64,000 nucleotides of DNA, taken from contig NZ_JGZE01000004.1 of assembly GCF_000741285.1 (NCBI RefSeq), positions 1 to 64,000 of the forward strand, in the 5' to 3' direction. Positions 11,827-22,375 of the stretch are shown here, one piece after another. The stretch is from Bifidobacterium mongoliense DSM 21395 (GTDB taxonomy: Bacteria; Actinomycetota; Actinomycetes; Actinomycetales; Bifidobacteriaceae). Each line of letters starts with the position of its first letter. The stretch's first letter is position 1. The translations under genes were made by a program, and so were the position numbers. The notes beneath the pieces are model-generated. The model made no database searches and had not been told where the DNA came from. It was given only the letters and a program-made list of their open reading frames with translations.

Positions 11827-12846
11827 TCACCGACCGGTGTGCGGCACGGCCGTGGTCTCGCGCAGCATGAGCCGCACGGGTTGCGTGGCGAACCGCGGTT
11901 CGTGCGGCGTGCCATTGATGGCGGCGAGCGTTCGTACGGCCGCGGCGCGGCCGAGCGCGTAGGGATCCTGGCCAAGTGTGGTCAGACCCACCGCCTTGGC
12001 CAGCGGGACATCGTCGAAACCGATGACGGAGAGGTCGCGTGGGATGTCCCGCCCGTATTGCCGCAGTCGGAAGAGCACGGGGAGTGCGATGCCATCGCTT
12101 TGCAAACACAGCGCGGTGGGTGCGGGGGCGGTGGCATCGAGGTATCCCAGAACGGCGTTGACGGCGTCGGCGTCGGTGTCGATCGCGATCTGTTCCGGTC
12201 GCATCCCCTCATGCGTCGCGCAGGCCTGCATGAAGCCCTGGAGACGCGTCTCGGCGCTGAACCTCATGCCGGTGCTGTCGTCGGCCTTCGTGTAGACGTA
12301 GGCGATTCTCCGGTGTCCGATTGCGGCAAGATGGTCGACGGCCATGCGCATGGCGCGTCTGTCGTCGATGCTGACCGCGGCGTCGAAACCCACGTTCGAC
12401 GGCACGTTGAGGCCGATGATCGGCACGTTGACGGCCTTGAGGCGCACCGCTTCGCGTGAGTCGATGTCGAAGGAGTTGACGACGACCGCATCCGCGTTGC
12501 GCAGGACCGGCATCTGGTCGAAGAACTCGCGGCGTTTCTCGACATTGGCCATCGTGAAGATCGATGTGTCGTAGCCGGCGTCATGTAATACCGAATCGAG
12601 TCCGGCGAAGGCGTTGGCGTTGAACCATGTCGAAGCCGCACTGCCGCTCAGGAGGGCGATGCGCATGGTCTGGCCGGATTTGAGCGAAGCGGCTGATCTC
12701 GAAGCGTGGTAGTCCAGCGCCCGGGCGGCGGCCAGGACCGTATCGCGTGTTTCGGGAAGCACCAGATTCGGTTTGGACAAGGTCCGCGACACAGTGGACA
12801 CGGACACTCCCGAGCGCAGGGCGACGTCCTTGATGCTTGCCTTCAT
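11827..12846 (-). CDS. LacI-family transcriptional regulator
   Basis: A 339-residue repressor. The N-terminal IKDVALRSGVSVSTVSRTL is a textbook LacI helix-turn-helix and hinge region, followed by a periplasmic-binding-protein-like effector domain ending in the usual VIGFDDVPLA and PVRLMLRETT blocks. AGGAGG lies six bases before the ATG on the minus strand. The gene converges on the alpha-glucosidase gene, and operator-like palindromes lie before itself, the glucosidase, the binding protein and the permeases, so it is probably the local sugar regulator and is autoregulated. The effector is unknown. Confidence 0.88.
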   Translation of the reverse strand: MKASIKDVALRSGVSVSTVSRTLSKPNLVLPETRDTVLAAARALDYHASRSAASLKSGQTMRIALLSGSAASTWFNANAFAGLDSVLHDAGYDTSIFTMANVEKRREFFDQMPVLRNADAVVVNSFDIDSREAVRLKAVNVPIIGLNVPSNVGFDAAVSIDDRRAMRMAVDHLAAIGHRRIAYVYTKADDSTGMRFSAETRLQGFMQACATHEGMRPEQIAIDTDADAVNAVLGYLDATAPAPTALCLQSDGIALPVLFRLRQYGRDIPRDLSVIGFDDVPLAKAVGLTTLGQDPYALGRAAAVRTLAAINGTPHEPRFATQPVRLMLRETTAVPHTGR

Positions 12847-12899
12847 GGCACCTCCTGAACACAACGGCCATACGCCGGAAGCCCCACGCTTCACGGCCA

Positions 12900-12913
12900 C
12901 GACAACGCTATCA
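12900..12913. promoter_or_regulatory. Putative autoregulatory LacI-type operator
   Basis: On the minus strand the sequence reads TGATAGCGTTGTCG, 54 bases before the lacI-type start codon. It differs at only two positions from the site before the alpha-glucosidase (9927-9940). Confidence 0.55.
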
Positions 12914-13050
12914 TGCCCACGCATCGCGGCGGCATGTGCCGTGTGGGGCACGTGAAATCGTCCAGCCCGGGACCGGGTTGTGGGCCGGGGCGGGGCGGAG
13001 GGGCGCCATGCGCACGGGTGCGGGGAATATGCGACACGGCGGGAATATAT

Positions 13051-13084
13051 TTGACTTTTAAAAGTTGAGTGATGTAGGCTCAAG
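13051..13084 (+). promoter_or_regulatory. HAIR-type HspR operator and promoter of dnaK
   Basis: GTTGAGT (13064-13070), seven bases, then GCTCAAG (13078-13084) matches the HAIR consensus CTTGAGT-N7-ACTCAAG at 12 of 14 positions. A -35-like TTGACT lies at 13051-13056, so bound HspR would block the promoter. HspR is encoded at the end of this operon, giving the autoregulatory loop known from actinobacteria. Confidence 0.85.
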
Positions 13085-13202
13085 TTTGAAAGCAAGCTTG
13101 GATATCGCTTGGGGCACGGACGCGGACCGCGAGGTCCGTGGCCGGGGGCCAAGCGGAACCGTAGTGGAACGACAGAGCAACACAACAAAGGAGATCATGG
13201 TT

Positions 13203-15101
13203 ATGGGACGCGCAGTCGGTATTGATTTGGGTACTACCAATTCCTGCATTGCCACACTGGAAGGCGGTGAACCGACCGTCATCGTGAACGCCGAGGGCGC
13301 TCGCACGACGCCGTCGGTCGTGGCGTTCAGCAAGTCCGGGGAGATTCTCGTCGGCGAAGTGGCCAAGCGTCAGGCGGTCACCAACGTCGATCGGACGATC
13401 AGCTCCGTGAAGCGGCATATGGGCACGGATTGGTCCGTGGACATCGACGGCAAGAAGTGGACCCCCCAGGAGATTTCGGCGCAGGTGCTGATCAAGCTCA
13501 AGAGGGATGCCGAGTCCTATCTCGGCGAACCCGTCACCGATGCGGTGATCACCTGCCCGGCGTACTTCAACGACGCACAGCGTCAGGCCACCAAGGACGC
13601 GGGTAAGATCGCAGGGCTCAACGTGCTGCGTATCATCAACGAGCCCACGGCCGCGGCTCTGGCCTACGGTCTTGAGAAGGGCAAGGAGGACGAGCGCATC
13701 CTGGTCTTCGACCTCGGTGGCGGCACCTTCGATGTCTCCCTGCTGGAGATCGGCAAGGACGACGACGGATTCTCGACCATTCAGGTCCAGGCGACCAACG
13801 GCGACAACAAGCTCGGCGGCGACGACTGGGATCAGAAGGTCATCGACTGGCTCGTCGGTGAAGTGAAGAACAAGTACGGCATCGATCTGGCCAAGGACAA
13901 GATCGCACTGCAGCGGCTCAAGGAAGCGGCGGAACAGGCCAAGAAGGAGCTGTCCAGCTCCACGTCGACCCAGATCTCCATGCAGTACCTGGCGATGACC
14001 CCCGACGGCACTCCGGTGCATCTCGACGAGACGCTCACCCGTGCCCACTTCGAGGAGATGACTTCCGATCTGCTGGGCCGTTGCCGCACGCCGTTCAACA
14101 ACGTGCTGTCCGACGCCAGCATCTCCGTGAGCGACATCGACCACGTCGTGCTCGTCGGTGGTTCGACCCGTATGCCCGCCGTCAAGGAACTGGTGAAGGA
14201 ACTCACCGGCGGCAAGGAAGCGAACCAGTCGGTCAACCCCGATGAGGTCGTCGCGGTCGGCGCCGCGGTGCAGTCCGGTGTCATCAAGGGCGACCGTAAG
14301 GATGTCCTGCTCATCGACGTCACCCCGCTGTCGCTGGGCATCGAGACCAAGGGCGGCATCATGACCAAGCTCATCGACCGCAACACCGCCATTCCGACGA
14401 AGCGCTCCGAGGTCTTCTCGACCGCCGAGGACAACCAGCCCTCAGTGCTCATCCAGGTGTATCAAGGCGAGCGTGAGTTCGCCCGTGACAACAAGCCGCT
14501 CGGCACCTTCGAGCTGACGGGCATCGCGCCCGCCCCTCGTGGCGTTCCTCAGGTCGAGGTCACCTTCGACATCGACGCGAACGGCATCGTCCACGTCAGC
14601 GCCAAGGACAAGGGCACCGGCAAGGAACAGTCCATGACCATCACCGGGGGCTCGGGCCTGCCCAAGGACGAGATCGATCGCATGGTCAAGGAGGCCGAGT
14701 CCCACGAGGCTGAGGACAAGCAGCGCCGTGAGGACACCGACACCCGCAACCAGGCCGAGTCCTTCGCGTACCAGACCGAAAAACTGGTGAGCGACAACAA
14801 GGACAAGCTGTCCGACGACGTCTCGAAAGAGGTGACCGACAAGGTCAACGCCCTGAAGGAAGCCCTGAAGGGCGAGGACATCGAGAAGATCAAGAGCGCG
14901 CAGAGCGAGCTCATGACCTCCGCCCAGAAGATCGGTCAGGCGCTGTACGCCCAGCAGGGCGCCGAGGGCGCCGCGCCGGCAGGTGCGGCGGCCGGCGCCG
15001 GTGAAGCGGCCGGTTCCACCTCCGCCCCGTCGTCTGATGACGATGTCGTCGATGCCGAGGTTGTGGATGACGACACCGACAACGGCAAGGACAAGCAGTA
15101 A
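13203..15101 (+). CDS. dnaK: Molecular chaperone DnaK (Hsp70)
   Basis: A 632-residue ATP-dependent chaperone. The N-terminus [14 protein letters not shown] is the Hsp70 phosphate-loop signature; [15 protein letters not shown]-type and [12 protein letters not shown] motifs complete the ATPase domain, followed by the peptide-binding domain and an acidic tail ending [18 protein letters not shown] 13203 is preferred over ATG 13197 because AAGGAG at 13188-13193 is nine bases from it but only three from the other. It is the first gene of dnaK-grpE-dnaJ-hspR and is controlled by the HAIR site upstream. Confidence 0.97.
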   Translation: MGRAVGIDLGTTNSCIATLEGGEPTVIVNAEGARTTPSVVAFSKSGEILVGEVAKRQAVTNVDRTISSVKRHMGTDWSVDIDGKKWTPQEISAQVLIKLKRDAESYLGEPVTDAVITCPAYFNDAQRQATKDAGKIAGLNVLRIINEPTAAALAYGLEKGKEDERILVFDLGGGTFDVSLLEIGKDDDGFSTIQVQATNGDNKLGGDDWDQKVIDWLVGEVKNKYGIDLAKDKIALQRLKEAAEQAKKELSSSTSTQISMQYLAMTPDGTPVHLDETLTRAHFEEMTSDLLGRCRTPFNNVLSDASISVSDIDHVVLVGGSTRMPAVKELVKELTGGKEANQSVNPDEVVAVGAAVQSGVIKGDRKDVLLIDVTPLSLGIETKGGIMTKLIDRNTAIPTKRSEVFSTAEDNQPSVLIQVYQGEREFARDNKPLGTFELTGIAPAPRGVPQVEVTFDIDANGIVHVSAKDKGTGKEQSMTITGGSGLPKDEIDRMVKEAESHEAEDKQRREDTDTRNQAESFAYQTEKLVSDNKDKLSDDVSKEVTDKVNALKEALKGEDIEKIKSAQSELMTSAQKIGQALYAQQGAEGAAPAGAAAGAGEAAGSTSAPSSDDDVVDAEVVDDDTDNGKDKQ

Positions 15102-15103
15102 TC

Positions 15104-15817
15104 ATGTCCGGGTTCAATGCCAACGACTATCTGGATGATCTGCCGGATGCCGGGGACGCCGCGCCGCACGATGCTGCGGCCGACGCCTCGGCATCGGCCG
15201 CCCCTGAATCGCCTCAGGGCAAACCGTCGAAGCCCTCGGAAGCCTCCGATGCAGGTGCCGAACAGGCTGCGCATGCTGATGCCGGGTCGGATGACCATGC
15301 CGACGGACAACCGAAGCAGCAGCAGGGTCCCTCGGATGCGGACGGCGCAGATGCCCACGGCGACGCCTCGAAGGAGACGCTCACACCGCTAGGCCAGGCC
15401 AAGAAGGAAGCGGCGGAGTACCTCGATGCGCTCCAGCGCGAGCGTGCCGAATTCGTCAACTTCCGTAACCGGTCCAAGAAGGAGCAGGAGCGTTTCCGCG
15501 AACACGGCATCACCGACGTGCTCACCGCGCTGTTGCCCGCCTTGGACGACATCGATCGCATCCGTGCCCACAGCGAGCTGGACGATTCCTTCAACGCCGT
15601 CGCCGCGAAGATCGACAAGGCCTTCGCGAAGTTCGGCGTCGAGAAGTTCGGCGAACCGGGTGAGGAGTTCGATCCGACGAAGCACGAGGCGGTCCTGCAC
15701 AAGCCCGCCCCCGAGGCCACCAAGGAGACCGTCGATACCGTGGTCGAAGCCGGGTACCGGGTCGGGGACCGCGTGATCAGGGCTGCGCGCGTGGTGGTCG
15801 CATCACCGAAGAACTGA
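15104..15817 (+). CDS. grpE: Nucleotide exchange factor GrpE
   Basis: A 237-residue co-chaperone that releases ADP from DnaK. The first 85 residues are acidic and low-complexity. The coiled-coil region EYLDALQRERAEFVNFRNRS and the C-terminal beta-wing ending VGDRVIRAARVVVASP are characteristic. It starts two bases after the dnaK stop, so translation is coupled. Confidence 0.95.
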   Translation: MSGFNANDYLDDLPDAGDAAPHDAAADASASAAPESPQGKPSKPSEASDAGAEQAAHADAGSDDHADGQPKQQQGPSDADGADAHGDASKETLTPLGQAKKEAAEYLDALQRERAEFVNFRNRSKKEQERFREHGITDVLTALLPALDDIDRIRAHSELDDSFNAVAAKIDKAFAKFGVEKFGEPGEEFDPTKHEAVLHKPAPEATKETVDTVVEAGYRVGDRVIRAARVVVASPKN

Positions 15818-15866
15818 GTCGCGCCCAGGCGCGACATGTCGTCTGCCTTAGGAAAGGAGGCACAAC

Positions 15867-16880
15867 ATGGCTGAGAATGAATGGCTGAACAAGGACTTCT
15901 ACAAGGTTCTGGGTGTCTCCAAGGATGCCAGCCAGGCCGATATCACCAAGGCCTATCGCAAGTTGGCCCGTAAGTATCATCCGGATCTCAACAAGACCAA
16001 GCAGGCCGAGGAGAAGTTCAAGGACCTCTCGGAGGCCTACGATGTGCTGAACAACAAGGAGGAGCGTCGTAAATACGACGCCATCCGCCAGTTCGGCATG
16101 GGCGGGGCGCGATTCGCCGGCGGATCCCATGCCGGTGGGTTCGACGCGTCGGGCTTCTCCGACCTCTTCGGCAACGCATTCGGACAGGGTGCGGGGTCGG
16201 CCGATGGCGGTACGCGCATTCGGTTCTCCTCGAGCGGTGGCCAGCCGAACATGAACGATATCTTCTCCATGTTCGGCGGCGGCGCCGGTCAGGGCGGCCC
16301 CTTCGCCGGGGCTCGGGGCAACGACTCATACCGTGAGCCGCCGCAACCCGAGCGCGGTGAGGACCGCAACTCCAAGATCACCTTGACTCTGCGTCAGGCG
16401 GTCAAAGGGGCGACGGTCTCCCTGCGGGTCGACGGACGGCAGTTCCGTACCCATATTCCGGCCGGCGTGCACGACGGACAGCGCATACGCCTGGCGGGCA
16501 AGGGCCGGCCCGGCCGTAACGGGGGCCGTAACGGCGATATGTTCCTGGCGATCCACGTCAAGGACGATGCCAAGTTCACGATGAGCGGCGACGATATCGT
16601 CATGCCGCTGCCGGTCACGGTGGGACAGGCGGTGGCGGGCGCCAAAGTCGAAGCGCGTGACCTCGACGGCGAAACCGTGGTCTTCCGTGTGCCTTCGGGC
16701 TCTTCGAGCGGTGATGAGATCCGCATCCACGGCAAGGGCGTGCCCGGCCGGGACGCCGATCTCGTCGGTCGTGTCGAGATTCGGGTCCCCTCGCGTCCTG
16801 GTCTCGCACTGAAACGAAAGGCGAAGGAATTCGACGAGGAGTCGGGGGACTTTGTCGCTGATCTTGCCCAGGAGCGCTGA
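15867..16880 (+). CDS. dnaJ: DnaJ-type co-chaperone without zinc fingers
   Basis: A 337-residue J-domain protein. Its J domain covers residues 9-75 with HPD at 38-40, then a Gly/Phe-rich linker (about 78-150) and the peptide-binding C-terminal domains. The four CxxCxGxG zinc-finger repeats of classical DnaJ are absent; the protein has no cysteine at all, which makes it a type II (CbpA-like) J protein by architecture. AAAGGAGG precedes the ATG. It sits inside the HspR-controlled operon and should deliver substrates to DnaK. Confidence 0.92.
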   Translation: MAENEWLNKDFYKVLGVSKDASQADITKAYRKLARKYHPDLNKTKQAEEKFKDLSEAYDVLNNKEERRKYDAIRQFGMGGARFAGGSHAGGFDASGFSDLFGNAFGQGAGSADGGTRIRFSSSGGQPNMNDIFSMFGGGAGQGGPFAGARGNDSYREPPQPERGEDRNSKITLTLRQAVKGATVSLRVDGRQFRTHIPAGVHDGQRIRLAGKGRPGRNGGRNGDMFLAIHVKDDAKFTMSGDDIVMPLPVTVGQAVAGAKVEARDLDGETVVFRVPSGSSSGDEIRIHGKGVPGRDADLVGRVEIRVPSRPGLALKRKAKEFDEESGDFVADLAQER

Positions 16881-16885
16881 TCGAC

Positions 16886-17449
16886 ATGCCGCGGGTTACA
16901 CGACAGGTACGGGCGCTCTATGAGATGTGCGCCGTCGCTTTGGTGCAATCGAGGGCCAACCTCGACGGTGCGGACGATGTCGGTTTCGACATCGATCTGC
17001 CCCTGTTCAGCGTCGGGCGTGCCGCCGAGCTCGCGGATATCCACGCCCAGACGTTGCGCCAGTACGATCGGGTCGGGCTGATTGTGCCCCAACGCACCGA
17101 GGGCGGCGCGCGGCGGTATTCCTTGAGGGATTTGGACAGGCTTGTTCATGCCCAGCATCTGAGCCAGGATGCCGGCGTCAATCTCGCCGGCATCACCCGG
17201 ATCCTCGATCTGCAGGAGGAGAACCGCCAACTCCGGCGTGAACTCAAACGCCTGCAGACGCCAGCGGGGTCCAGTGTCTTCGCGGCCGATGCCGACGGTG
17301 ACATCACCGAGGTCCAGCGCTCCAGGAAGGCACGGATGTGGCGCCATGAGATCCATGTGCGCACGCGTGAACTCAGCGCGATGTCGCAGGATCGTGACGA
17401 GGACGCGGATTCGAAATCCATGGTGGTGTGGGGACGGTTCCTTGATTAG
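16886..17449 (+). CDS. hspR: Heat-shock repressor HspR (MerR family)
   Basis: A 187-residue MerR-type regulator. The winged helix-turn-helix runs from about residue 40 (LFSVGRAAELADIHAQTLRQY) through DRVGLIVPQRT and GGARRYSLRDL. A coiled-coil helix QEENRQLRRELKRL and a basic tail follow. HspR binds HAIR sites together with DnaK as co-repressor in actinobacteria; a HAIR site lies before dnaK. It starts five bases after the dnaJ stop. The first 37 residues are less conserved and the true start could be internal. Confidence 0.92.
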   Translation: MPRVTRQVRALYEMCAVALVQSRANLDGADDVGFDIDLPLFSVGRAAELADIHAQTLRQYDRVGLIVPQRTEGGARRYSLRDLDRLVHAQHLSQDAGVNLAGITRILDLQEENRQLRRELKRLQTPAGSSVFAADADGDITEVQRSRKARMWRHEIHVRTRELSAMSQDRDEDADSKSMVVWGRFLD

Positions 17450-17489
17450 CCGAACGCAGTCCCTGTCACATGCGTCCGCCGGTCTGACC

Positions 17490-18167
17490 ATGGCGGCGGT
17501 GCTGTGGGATATGGACGGCACGTTGATCGATTCGGAGCCCTACTGGCACGAATCGGAGTACGAGCTGGCCCGCATCCATGGCGGCGAATGGAATGAACGC
17601 CTCGCCTGGAGCGGATCCGGCACACCGGTGATCGAGGTGGCCCGCACCATGGTCGCGCACGGTGTCGCACTCAGTCCCGATGAGATCGTCACCCGACTCG
17701 TGGCCGATGTGGCCGGACGTGAGGAGGCGCGCATGCCGTGGATACCCGGCGTGCGCGATGTACTCGAGTCGCTGGTCCGATCGGGCATCCCCTCGGTCCT
17801 GGTCACCGCTTCGCCGCGAGCCATGGCCGAGCATCTGGTCGACCAGGCGCCGCGCGGCGCGTTCGCCGGGTATATCTGCGGTGAAGACTCGCTGCCCAGC
17901 AAACCGGATCCCGCCCCGTATCGGGCGGCAGCCGCGCTGCTGGACGTCGGCCACGACGATATCGTGCGTTGCATAGCCATCGAGGATTCCGCGACCGGCC
18001 TGCAATCGGCCGCGGATTCGGGCGCCACCACGATCGCGCAGGAGGGTTTCACCGCCAAACCGTCGCCCGACGGCCCGCAGTTCGCGACGATCAACGGATA
18101 CGATGGGATCGACGTCGCAACCCTTGACGAGTACGTGCGCCGACGCATGGCGAATATGTCCGCATGA
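17490..18167 (+). CDS. HAD-superfamily phosphatase (beta-phosphoglucomutase-like)
   Basis: A 225-residue HAD hydrolase. VLWDMDGTLIDSEPYW is motif I with the nucleophile and acid/base Asp, LVTASPRAM motif II, SKPDPAPYRAAA motif III with the Lys, and IEDSATGLQSA motif IV. Such proteins are sugar-phosphate or nucleotide phosphatases; the substrate cannot be read from sequence. An in-frame TTG at 17442 overlaps the end of hspR and is an alternative start. It probably belongs to the dnaK operon transcript or is read from inside hspR. Confidence 0.82.
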   Translation: MAAVLWDMDGTLIDSEPYWHESEYELARIHGGEWNERLAWSGSGTPVIEVARTMVAHGVALSPDEIVTRLVADVAGREEARMPWIPGVRDVLESLVRSGIPSVLVTASPRAMAEHLVDQAPRGAFAGYICGEDSLPSKPDPAPYRAAAALLDVGHDDIVRCIAIEDSATGLQSAADSGATTIAQEGFTAKPSPDGPQFATINGYDGIDVATLDEYVRRRMANMSA

Positions 18168-18283
18168 TCCTCACGGGTGTTTGCCATACCGCCCTCCCGC
18201 TACTACGCTGAGCATTGGCTGGTCGGGCAATGTCGCACACCATGTGGCTTTGGCCCTGTCCCCGAATGATCTGGGAAGGAGTC

Positions 18284-19858
18284 ATGGTGATAATCGGAAT
18301 ACCAAAGGAGACGCTCGAGGGGGAGCGTCTCGTGGCGGCCACCCCCAAAACGGTGGTGCAGCTCAAGAAACTGGGATACGACGTGGCCGTCGAATCCGGG
18401 GCGGGGCATGCGGCGAGTTTCTCGGATGAGGTCTACGTGGCCGCCGGAGCCTATATCGTCAACGCCGATCGGGCGTGGGGCGCCGATGTCGTGGCCACGG
18501 TCGATCCGCCGACCGATCGTCAGATCGATGCGCTGAAACCCGGCGCGCTGCTGGTGTCGAGGCTCGCGCCGCATTCCCATACCGAACTCATCGGCACGCT
18601 CGCCCACCATCAGGTCACCGCGCTCGCCCTCGATGCCGTGCCGCGCATCTCACGCGCGCAGTCGCTCGATGTGCTCTCCACGATGTCCAACGTCGCCGGG
18701 TACCGCGCCGTGATTGAGGCCGCGGAGGAATTCGGCGGCATGTTCACCGGCCAGGTCACCGCGGCGGGTAAAACGCCGCCGGCCCGGGTCTTTGTGATCG
18801 GCGGTGGTGTGGCCGGACTGTCGGCCATCGGCGCGGCGGCCTCACTCGGCGCCGAGGTGCGCGCCTTCGATGTGCGGCCGGAAGCCGCGGAGCAGATCGA
18901 ATCACTCGGCGCCACATTCGTCAGGGCCCCGCAGGCCCAACAGCAGCGGTCGAGTACGGGGTACGCCAGCGCCTTGAGTGACGAACAGCAGCAGGCCACC
19001 TTGGCGTTGTACACCCAGGAGGCCTCGCAGGCCGATATCGTGATCACCACCGCATTGGTGCGTGGCGTCGCCGTGCCGACCATCACCAAGGAGGCCGTGG
19101 CGGCCATGAAGCCTGGTTCGGTGATCGTGGACGTGGCGGCGACCGGCGGCGGCAACTGCGCGCTGACGGTGCCCGGCAGGAGCATCGTCACCGACAACGA
19201 CGTGACCATCATCGGCTACACCGACCTGGCCGGGCGCATGCCCCAGCACACGTCGCAGCTGTTCGGCACCAATGTCGTGAACCTGATGAAACTGATCACT
19301 CCGAAGGGCGACGGCGTGCCGACCCTGGACCTCGACGATCCGGTGCAACGCGGTATGACGGTTTCGCGGGGCGGCGACATTCTGTGGCCTCCGCCAGCGG
19401 TCGCGGTGTCCGCGGCACCTGTTGCCTCGGCGTCGAATACGGCGTCGGCTGCAGTCAAGGCACCCGATCCGGCGGTGAAAGCCCGGGAGGAAGCCGAACG
19501 TAAGGCGGCCGCCACCCGACGCAACGGGGTGCTTACCGTGGTCGCGGGCACCGTGTTGGCGGTGGCGCTCGCGTTCACCAACCACGCGTTCCTGCTCACC
19601 TTCTCCATCTTCGTGCTGGCCATCGTGGTCGGCTATTACGTCGTGTCCAACGTCAGCCACTCGTTGCACACGCCACTCATGTCGCAGACGAACGCGATCT
19701 CCGGCATCATCCTCGTCGGGTCGCTGTTGCAGATCGGTTCCGATAACACGCTCGTCACGGTGTTGGCGGTGCTGTCGGCGGCCATCGCGTCGATCAATGT
19801 GTTCGGTGGGTTCCTCGTGACCTACCGCATGCTCGGTATGTTCAGGAAGGATGCGTGA
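18284..19858 (+). CDS. pntA: NAD(P) transhydrogenase alpha subunit
   Basis: A 524-residue subunit of proton-translocating transhydrogenase, which transfers hydride between NADH and NADP+ using the proton gradient. The soluble NAD(H)-binding domain carries [21 protein letters not shown] charged, Ala-rich linker (about 395-425) leads into three membrane segments at the C-terminus, so domains alpha-1 and alpha-2 are fused in one chain as in E. coli. The ATG at 18284 has GGGAAGGAG just before it; homology begins there with the [16 protein letters not shown] block. Confidence 0.93.
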   Translation: MVIIGIPKETLEGERLVAATPKTVVQLKKLGYDVAVESGAGHAASFSDEVYVAAGAYIVNADRAWGADVVATVDPPTDRQIDALKPGALLVSRLAPHSHTELIGTLAHHQVTALALDAVPRISRAQSLDVLSTMSNVAGYRAVIEAAEEFGGMFTGQVTAAGKTPPARVFVIGGGVAGLSAIGAAASLGAEVRAFDVRPEAAEQIESLGATFVRAPQAQQQRSSTGYASALSDEQQQATLALYTQEASQADIVITTALVRGVAVPTITKEAVAAMKPGSVIVDVAATGGGNCALTVPGRSIVTDNDVTIIGYTDLAGRMPQHTSQLFGTNVVNLMKLITPKGDGVPTLDLDDPVQRGMTVSRGGDILWPPPAVAVSAAPVASASNTASAAVKAPDPAVKAREEAERKAAATRRNGVLTVVAGTVLAVALAFTNHAFLLTFSIFVLAIVVGYYVVSNVSHSLHTPLMSQTNAISGIILVGSLLQIGSDNTLVTVLAVLSAAIASINVFGGFLVTYRMLGMFRKDA

Positions 19859-21249
19859 TGACGATGACTCTCGGCACCATATCTCAGGACGCCTATCTCA
19901 TCGCCGCGGTCCTGTTCATTCTCTCGCTGGCCGGTCTGTCGAAACAGGAGACCGCCCGCAGGGGCAACATCCTCGGCATGGTCGGCATGGCGCTCGCGAT
20001 CGTCGCGACGGTGGTGTTGGCCCTGCGCGACTCGGTGCGCCCCGTCGCCGTGACGGCGCTGCTCATCGCCCTGGTCTTCATCGTCGGAGCGTCGGTGGGC
20101 ATTTGGAGGGCGAAGAGCGTCGAAATGACGCAGATGCCCGAACTGATCGCCATGCTGCACAGTTTCGTAGGCATCGCGGCCGTGCTGATCGGCTATAACT
20201 CCTTCATCACCGAACCGCATGCCGATGCCGCCCATCTCACGGAAATCTATATCGGTGTCCTGATCGGCGCGGTGACCTTCACTGGCTCGATCATCGCCTA
20301 CCTCAAGCTCGCCGCCAAGATCGGTTCCAAGCCGCTCATGATCCCCGGACGCAACGTCATCAACGCCGTCGTCCTGGTGGCGATGCTGGCCATGATCGGC
20401 TGGTTCGTGCCCACCCGTTCGGTCTGGGCGCTGGCCGTGATGACCGTGCTCGCGCTGCTGCTCGGCCTCCATCTGGTCGCGGCGATCGGCGGCGGGGACA
20501 TGCCGGTGGTCATCTCCATGCTCAACTCCTACTCCGGCTGGGCTGCCGCGGCGGCAGGGTTCATGCTCAACAACAACCTGCTCATCATCACCGGGTCGTT
20601 GGTCGGCTCCTCGGGCGCCATCCTGTCGTATCTCATGTGCAAGGCGATGAACCGCAAGTTCCTCGCCGTCATCCTGGGTGGGTTCGGCGACGAGAAGCAC
20701 GCGCAGGCGGCCAAGGTCGAGGGCGAATACCACGAGGTGACGGTCGATGATGTGGCCCAGGAGCTTGAAGCGGCGCATTCGGTCATCATCGCGCCGGGCT
20801 ACGGCATGGCGGTCGCCAAGGCGCAGTACCCGGTCGCGACTTTGGTCGAGCGGCTGCGCGCCAAGGGCGTGGAGGTGCGGTTCGCCGTCCACCCGGTGGC
20901 GGGGCGCCTGCCTGGCCATATGAACGTGCTGCTGGCCGAAGCGAAGGTACCGTACGACATCGTCCTGGAAATGGATGAGATCAACCCCGACTTCCCGGAC
21001 ACCGATGTGGTCCTCGTCATCGGCGCCAACGACACCGTGAACCCCTCGGCCGCGGAGGATCCGAACTCTCCCATCGCCGGCATGCCGGTGCTCGAGGTGT
21101 GGAAGGCGAAGACGGTCGTGGTGCTCAAGCGCTCCATGGCCACCGGGTACGCCGGCGTGCAGAATCCGCTGTTCTATCGGGACAACACGCAGATGCTGTT
21201 CGGCGACGCGAAGGCCAGCGTGGACAAGGTGCTTGAGGCGATGCATTAA
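19858..21249 (+). CDS. pntB: NAD(P) transhydrogenase beta subunit
   Basis: A 463-residue membrane subunit with about eight to nine transmembrane helices followed by the NADP(H)-binding domain, recognisable by [36 protein letters not shown] and [14 protein letters not shown]. It overlaps pntA by the ATGA arrangement, so the two subunits are translationally coupled. A GTG one codon earlier is a less likely start. A strong terminator follows. Confidence 0.93.
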   Translation: MTMTLGTISQDAYLIAAVLFILSLAGLSKQETARRGNILGMVGMALAIVATVVLALRDSVRPVAVTALLIALVFIVGASVGIWRAKSVEMTQMPELIAMLHSFVGIAAVLIGYNSFITEPHADAAHLTEIYIGVLIGAVTFTGSIIAYLKLAAKIGSKPLMIPGRNVINAVVLVAMLAMIGWFVPTRSVWALAVMTVLALLLGLHLVAAIGGGDMPVVISMLNSYSGWAAAAAGFMLNNNLLIITGSLVGSSGAILSYLMCKAMNRKFLAVILGGFGDEKHAQAAKVEGEYHEVTVDDVAQELEAAHSVIIAPGYGMAVAKAQYPVATLVERLRAKGVEVRFAVHPVAGRLPGHMNVLLAEAKVPYDIVLEMDEINPDFPDTDVVLVIGANDTVNPSAAEDPNSPIAGMPVLEVWKAKTVVVLKRSMATGYAGVQNPLFYRDNTQMLFGDAKASVDKVLEAMH

Positions 21250-21272
21250 CGCCTAGGGTTCGTAGGAAATGC

Positions 21273-21306
21273 AAAGATCGTCCGGGAACAATCCCGGACG
21301 ATCTTT
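21273..21306 (+). terminator. Rho-independent terminator after pntB
   Basis: A 15-base perfect stem, AAAGATCGTCCGGGA and TCCCGGACGATCTTT, around the loop ACAA, followed by an AT-rich tail. Because the stem ends in AAA/TTT it can serve the pntB transcript on the plus strand and also the tRNA-Ala transcript coming from the minus strand. Confidence 0.85.
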
Positions 21307-21313
21307 ATATTTG

Positions 21314-21386
21314 TGGAGCTGATGGTAATCGAAACCACGACCTCTTCGATGCGAACGAAGCGCTCTACCAACTGAGCTACAGCCCC
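21314..21386 (-). tRNA. tRNA-Ala (anticodon CGC)
   Basis: A complete 73-base cloverleaf on the minus strand. The acceptor stem is GGGGCTG/CAGCTCC with a G3-U70 pair, the identity element of alanine tRNA. The anticodon stem CTTCG/CGAAG encloses TTCGCAT, giving anticodon CGC for GCG codons. The CCA end is not encoded. Confidence 0.95.
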
Positions 21387-21527
21387 ATTGCCCTTTTCAA
21401 GACAACGTTGGCCAGTGTAGTACGAGCGGTGTCCAAGCGCAATTCCGCAGGTGGCGATGGGGTCGGCCGTGTTGCGGTGAGCGATGGTCGGGCCGGTATT
21501 GACGGCGCGGGACCGGGCGGTGCGGGC

Positions 21528-22199
21528 TCAGTCTTGGGATGTGCGGCGCGAGGCGCGTGCCTTGATCAGACCGATGATGGTGGGCAGCAGTGAGATGACG
21601 AGGATGGCGACGATCACGAGCTCGAAGTTATCCTGTACGACCGGAATGCCGCCGAAGAAGTAGCCGAGCAACGTGAACAGCGTCGACCAGGTGAGGCCGC
21701 CCAGCACCGAGAACGGGGTGAAGCGCGTCCAGCGCATGCCCGAAATGCCGGAGATGAAGGGCATGAACGTGCGGATGAAAGGGAAGAAACGGCCGAGGAA
21801 CACGGCGAGTGGACCCCATTTGTCGATCATCGCCTCGGTCGAGGCGAGACGCTCCGGGGTCATGGCCTTGACCTTGCCCGAATCGATGATCCGGCGGCCG
21901 AAGAAATGGCCGATGAAGTAATTGCACTGATCGCCCACGATGGGTGCCGTCCAGATCACCGGCAGCAACGCCATGATGGGCAGCGCCGAGGTACCGGTGG
22001 CGGCGTCGGGGGCCGCGAAGAATCCGGCGGCGAACAGGAGGGAGTCGCCCGGCAGGAAGGGGAAGAAGACCACGCCGGTCTCGATGAACACGATCAGGAA
22101 GATGAACCCGAGCGTCGGCGCGACGCCCATGGTGATCCATGCGGCGATGGCCGTGCGCGGGTCCTTGATGAGTTCGATGAAGAAGTTGATGATTCCCAT
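21528..22199 (-). CDS. DedA-family membrane protein
   Basis: A 223-residue integral membrane protein of the DedA/VTT family, implicated in other bacteria in membrane-lipid flipping and envelope homeostasis. Diagnostic parts are FIETGVVFFPFLPGDSLLFAAG, the GDQCNYFIGHFFGRRII segment and FLGRFFPFIRTFMPFISGIS with its conserved arginines. It lies downstream of the tRNA-Ala gene region on the minus strand and is divergent from the sugar permeases. Confidence 0.88.
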   Translation of the reverse strand: MGIINFFIELIKDPRTAIAAWITMGVAPTLGFIFLIVFIETGVVFFPFLPGDSLLFAAGFFAAPDAATGTSALPIMALLPVIWTAPIVGDQCNYFIGHFFGRRIIDSGKVKAMTPERLASTEAMIDKWGPLAVFLGRFFPFIRTFMPFISGISGMRWTRFTPFSVLGGLTWSTLFTLLGYFFGGIPVVQDNFELVIVAILVISLLPTIIGLIKARASRRTSQD

Positions 22200-22347
22200 G
22201 GCGATCCTGTCATATGTGTTGCGGCTGCCCTGTACCCGGTACCGAAGTCACCAGCTTAGCCGCAGACCGGTCGGTTCGGTGTCGGCGGCACGTCATCGCG
22301 GAGCCCCGGACGGTGGGGAGCCGCCTCGAAATGGCGTCGATGCCGGC

Positions 22348-22375
22348 TTGACATTGGCACTGCAACCGTTATCAT
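22348..22375 (+). promoter_or_regulatory. Promoter and operator of the sugar permease operon
   Basis: A perfect -35 TTGACA (22348-22353) and TATCAT (22370-22375) are spaced by 16 bases. Between and across the -10 lies TGCAACCGTTATCA (22361-22374), whose left half equals the perfect operator at 7443 and whose right half resembles the sites at 9927 and 12900. Repressor binding here would cover the promoter. Confidence 0.6.

Noticed and set aside
13080-14144. A long open frame antisense to dnaK
   Set aside because: It mirrors the codon pattern of the dnaK gene in high-GC DNA, lacks start signals and has no protein-like features. The same applies to long antisense frames over pntAB, the metG region, kup, glnD and the MATE gene.
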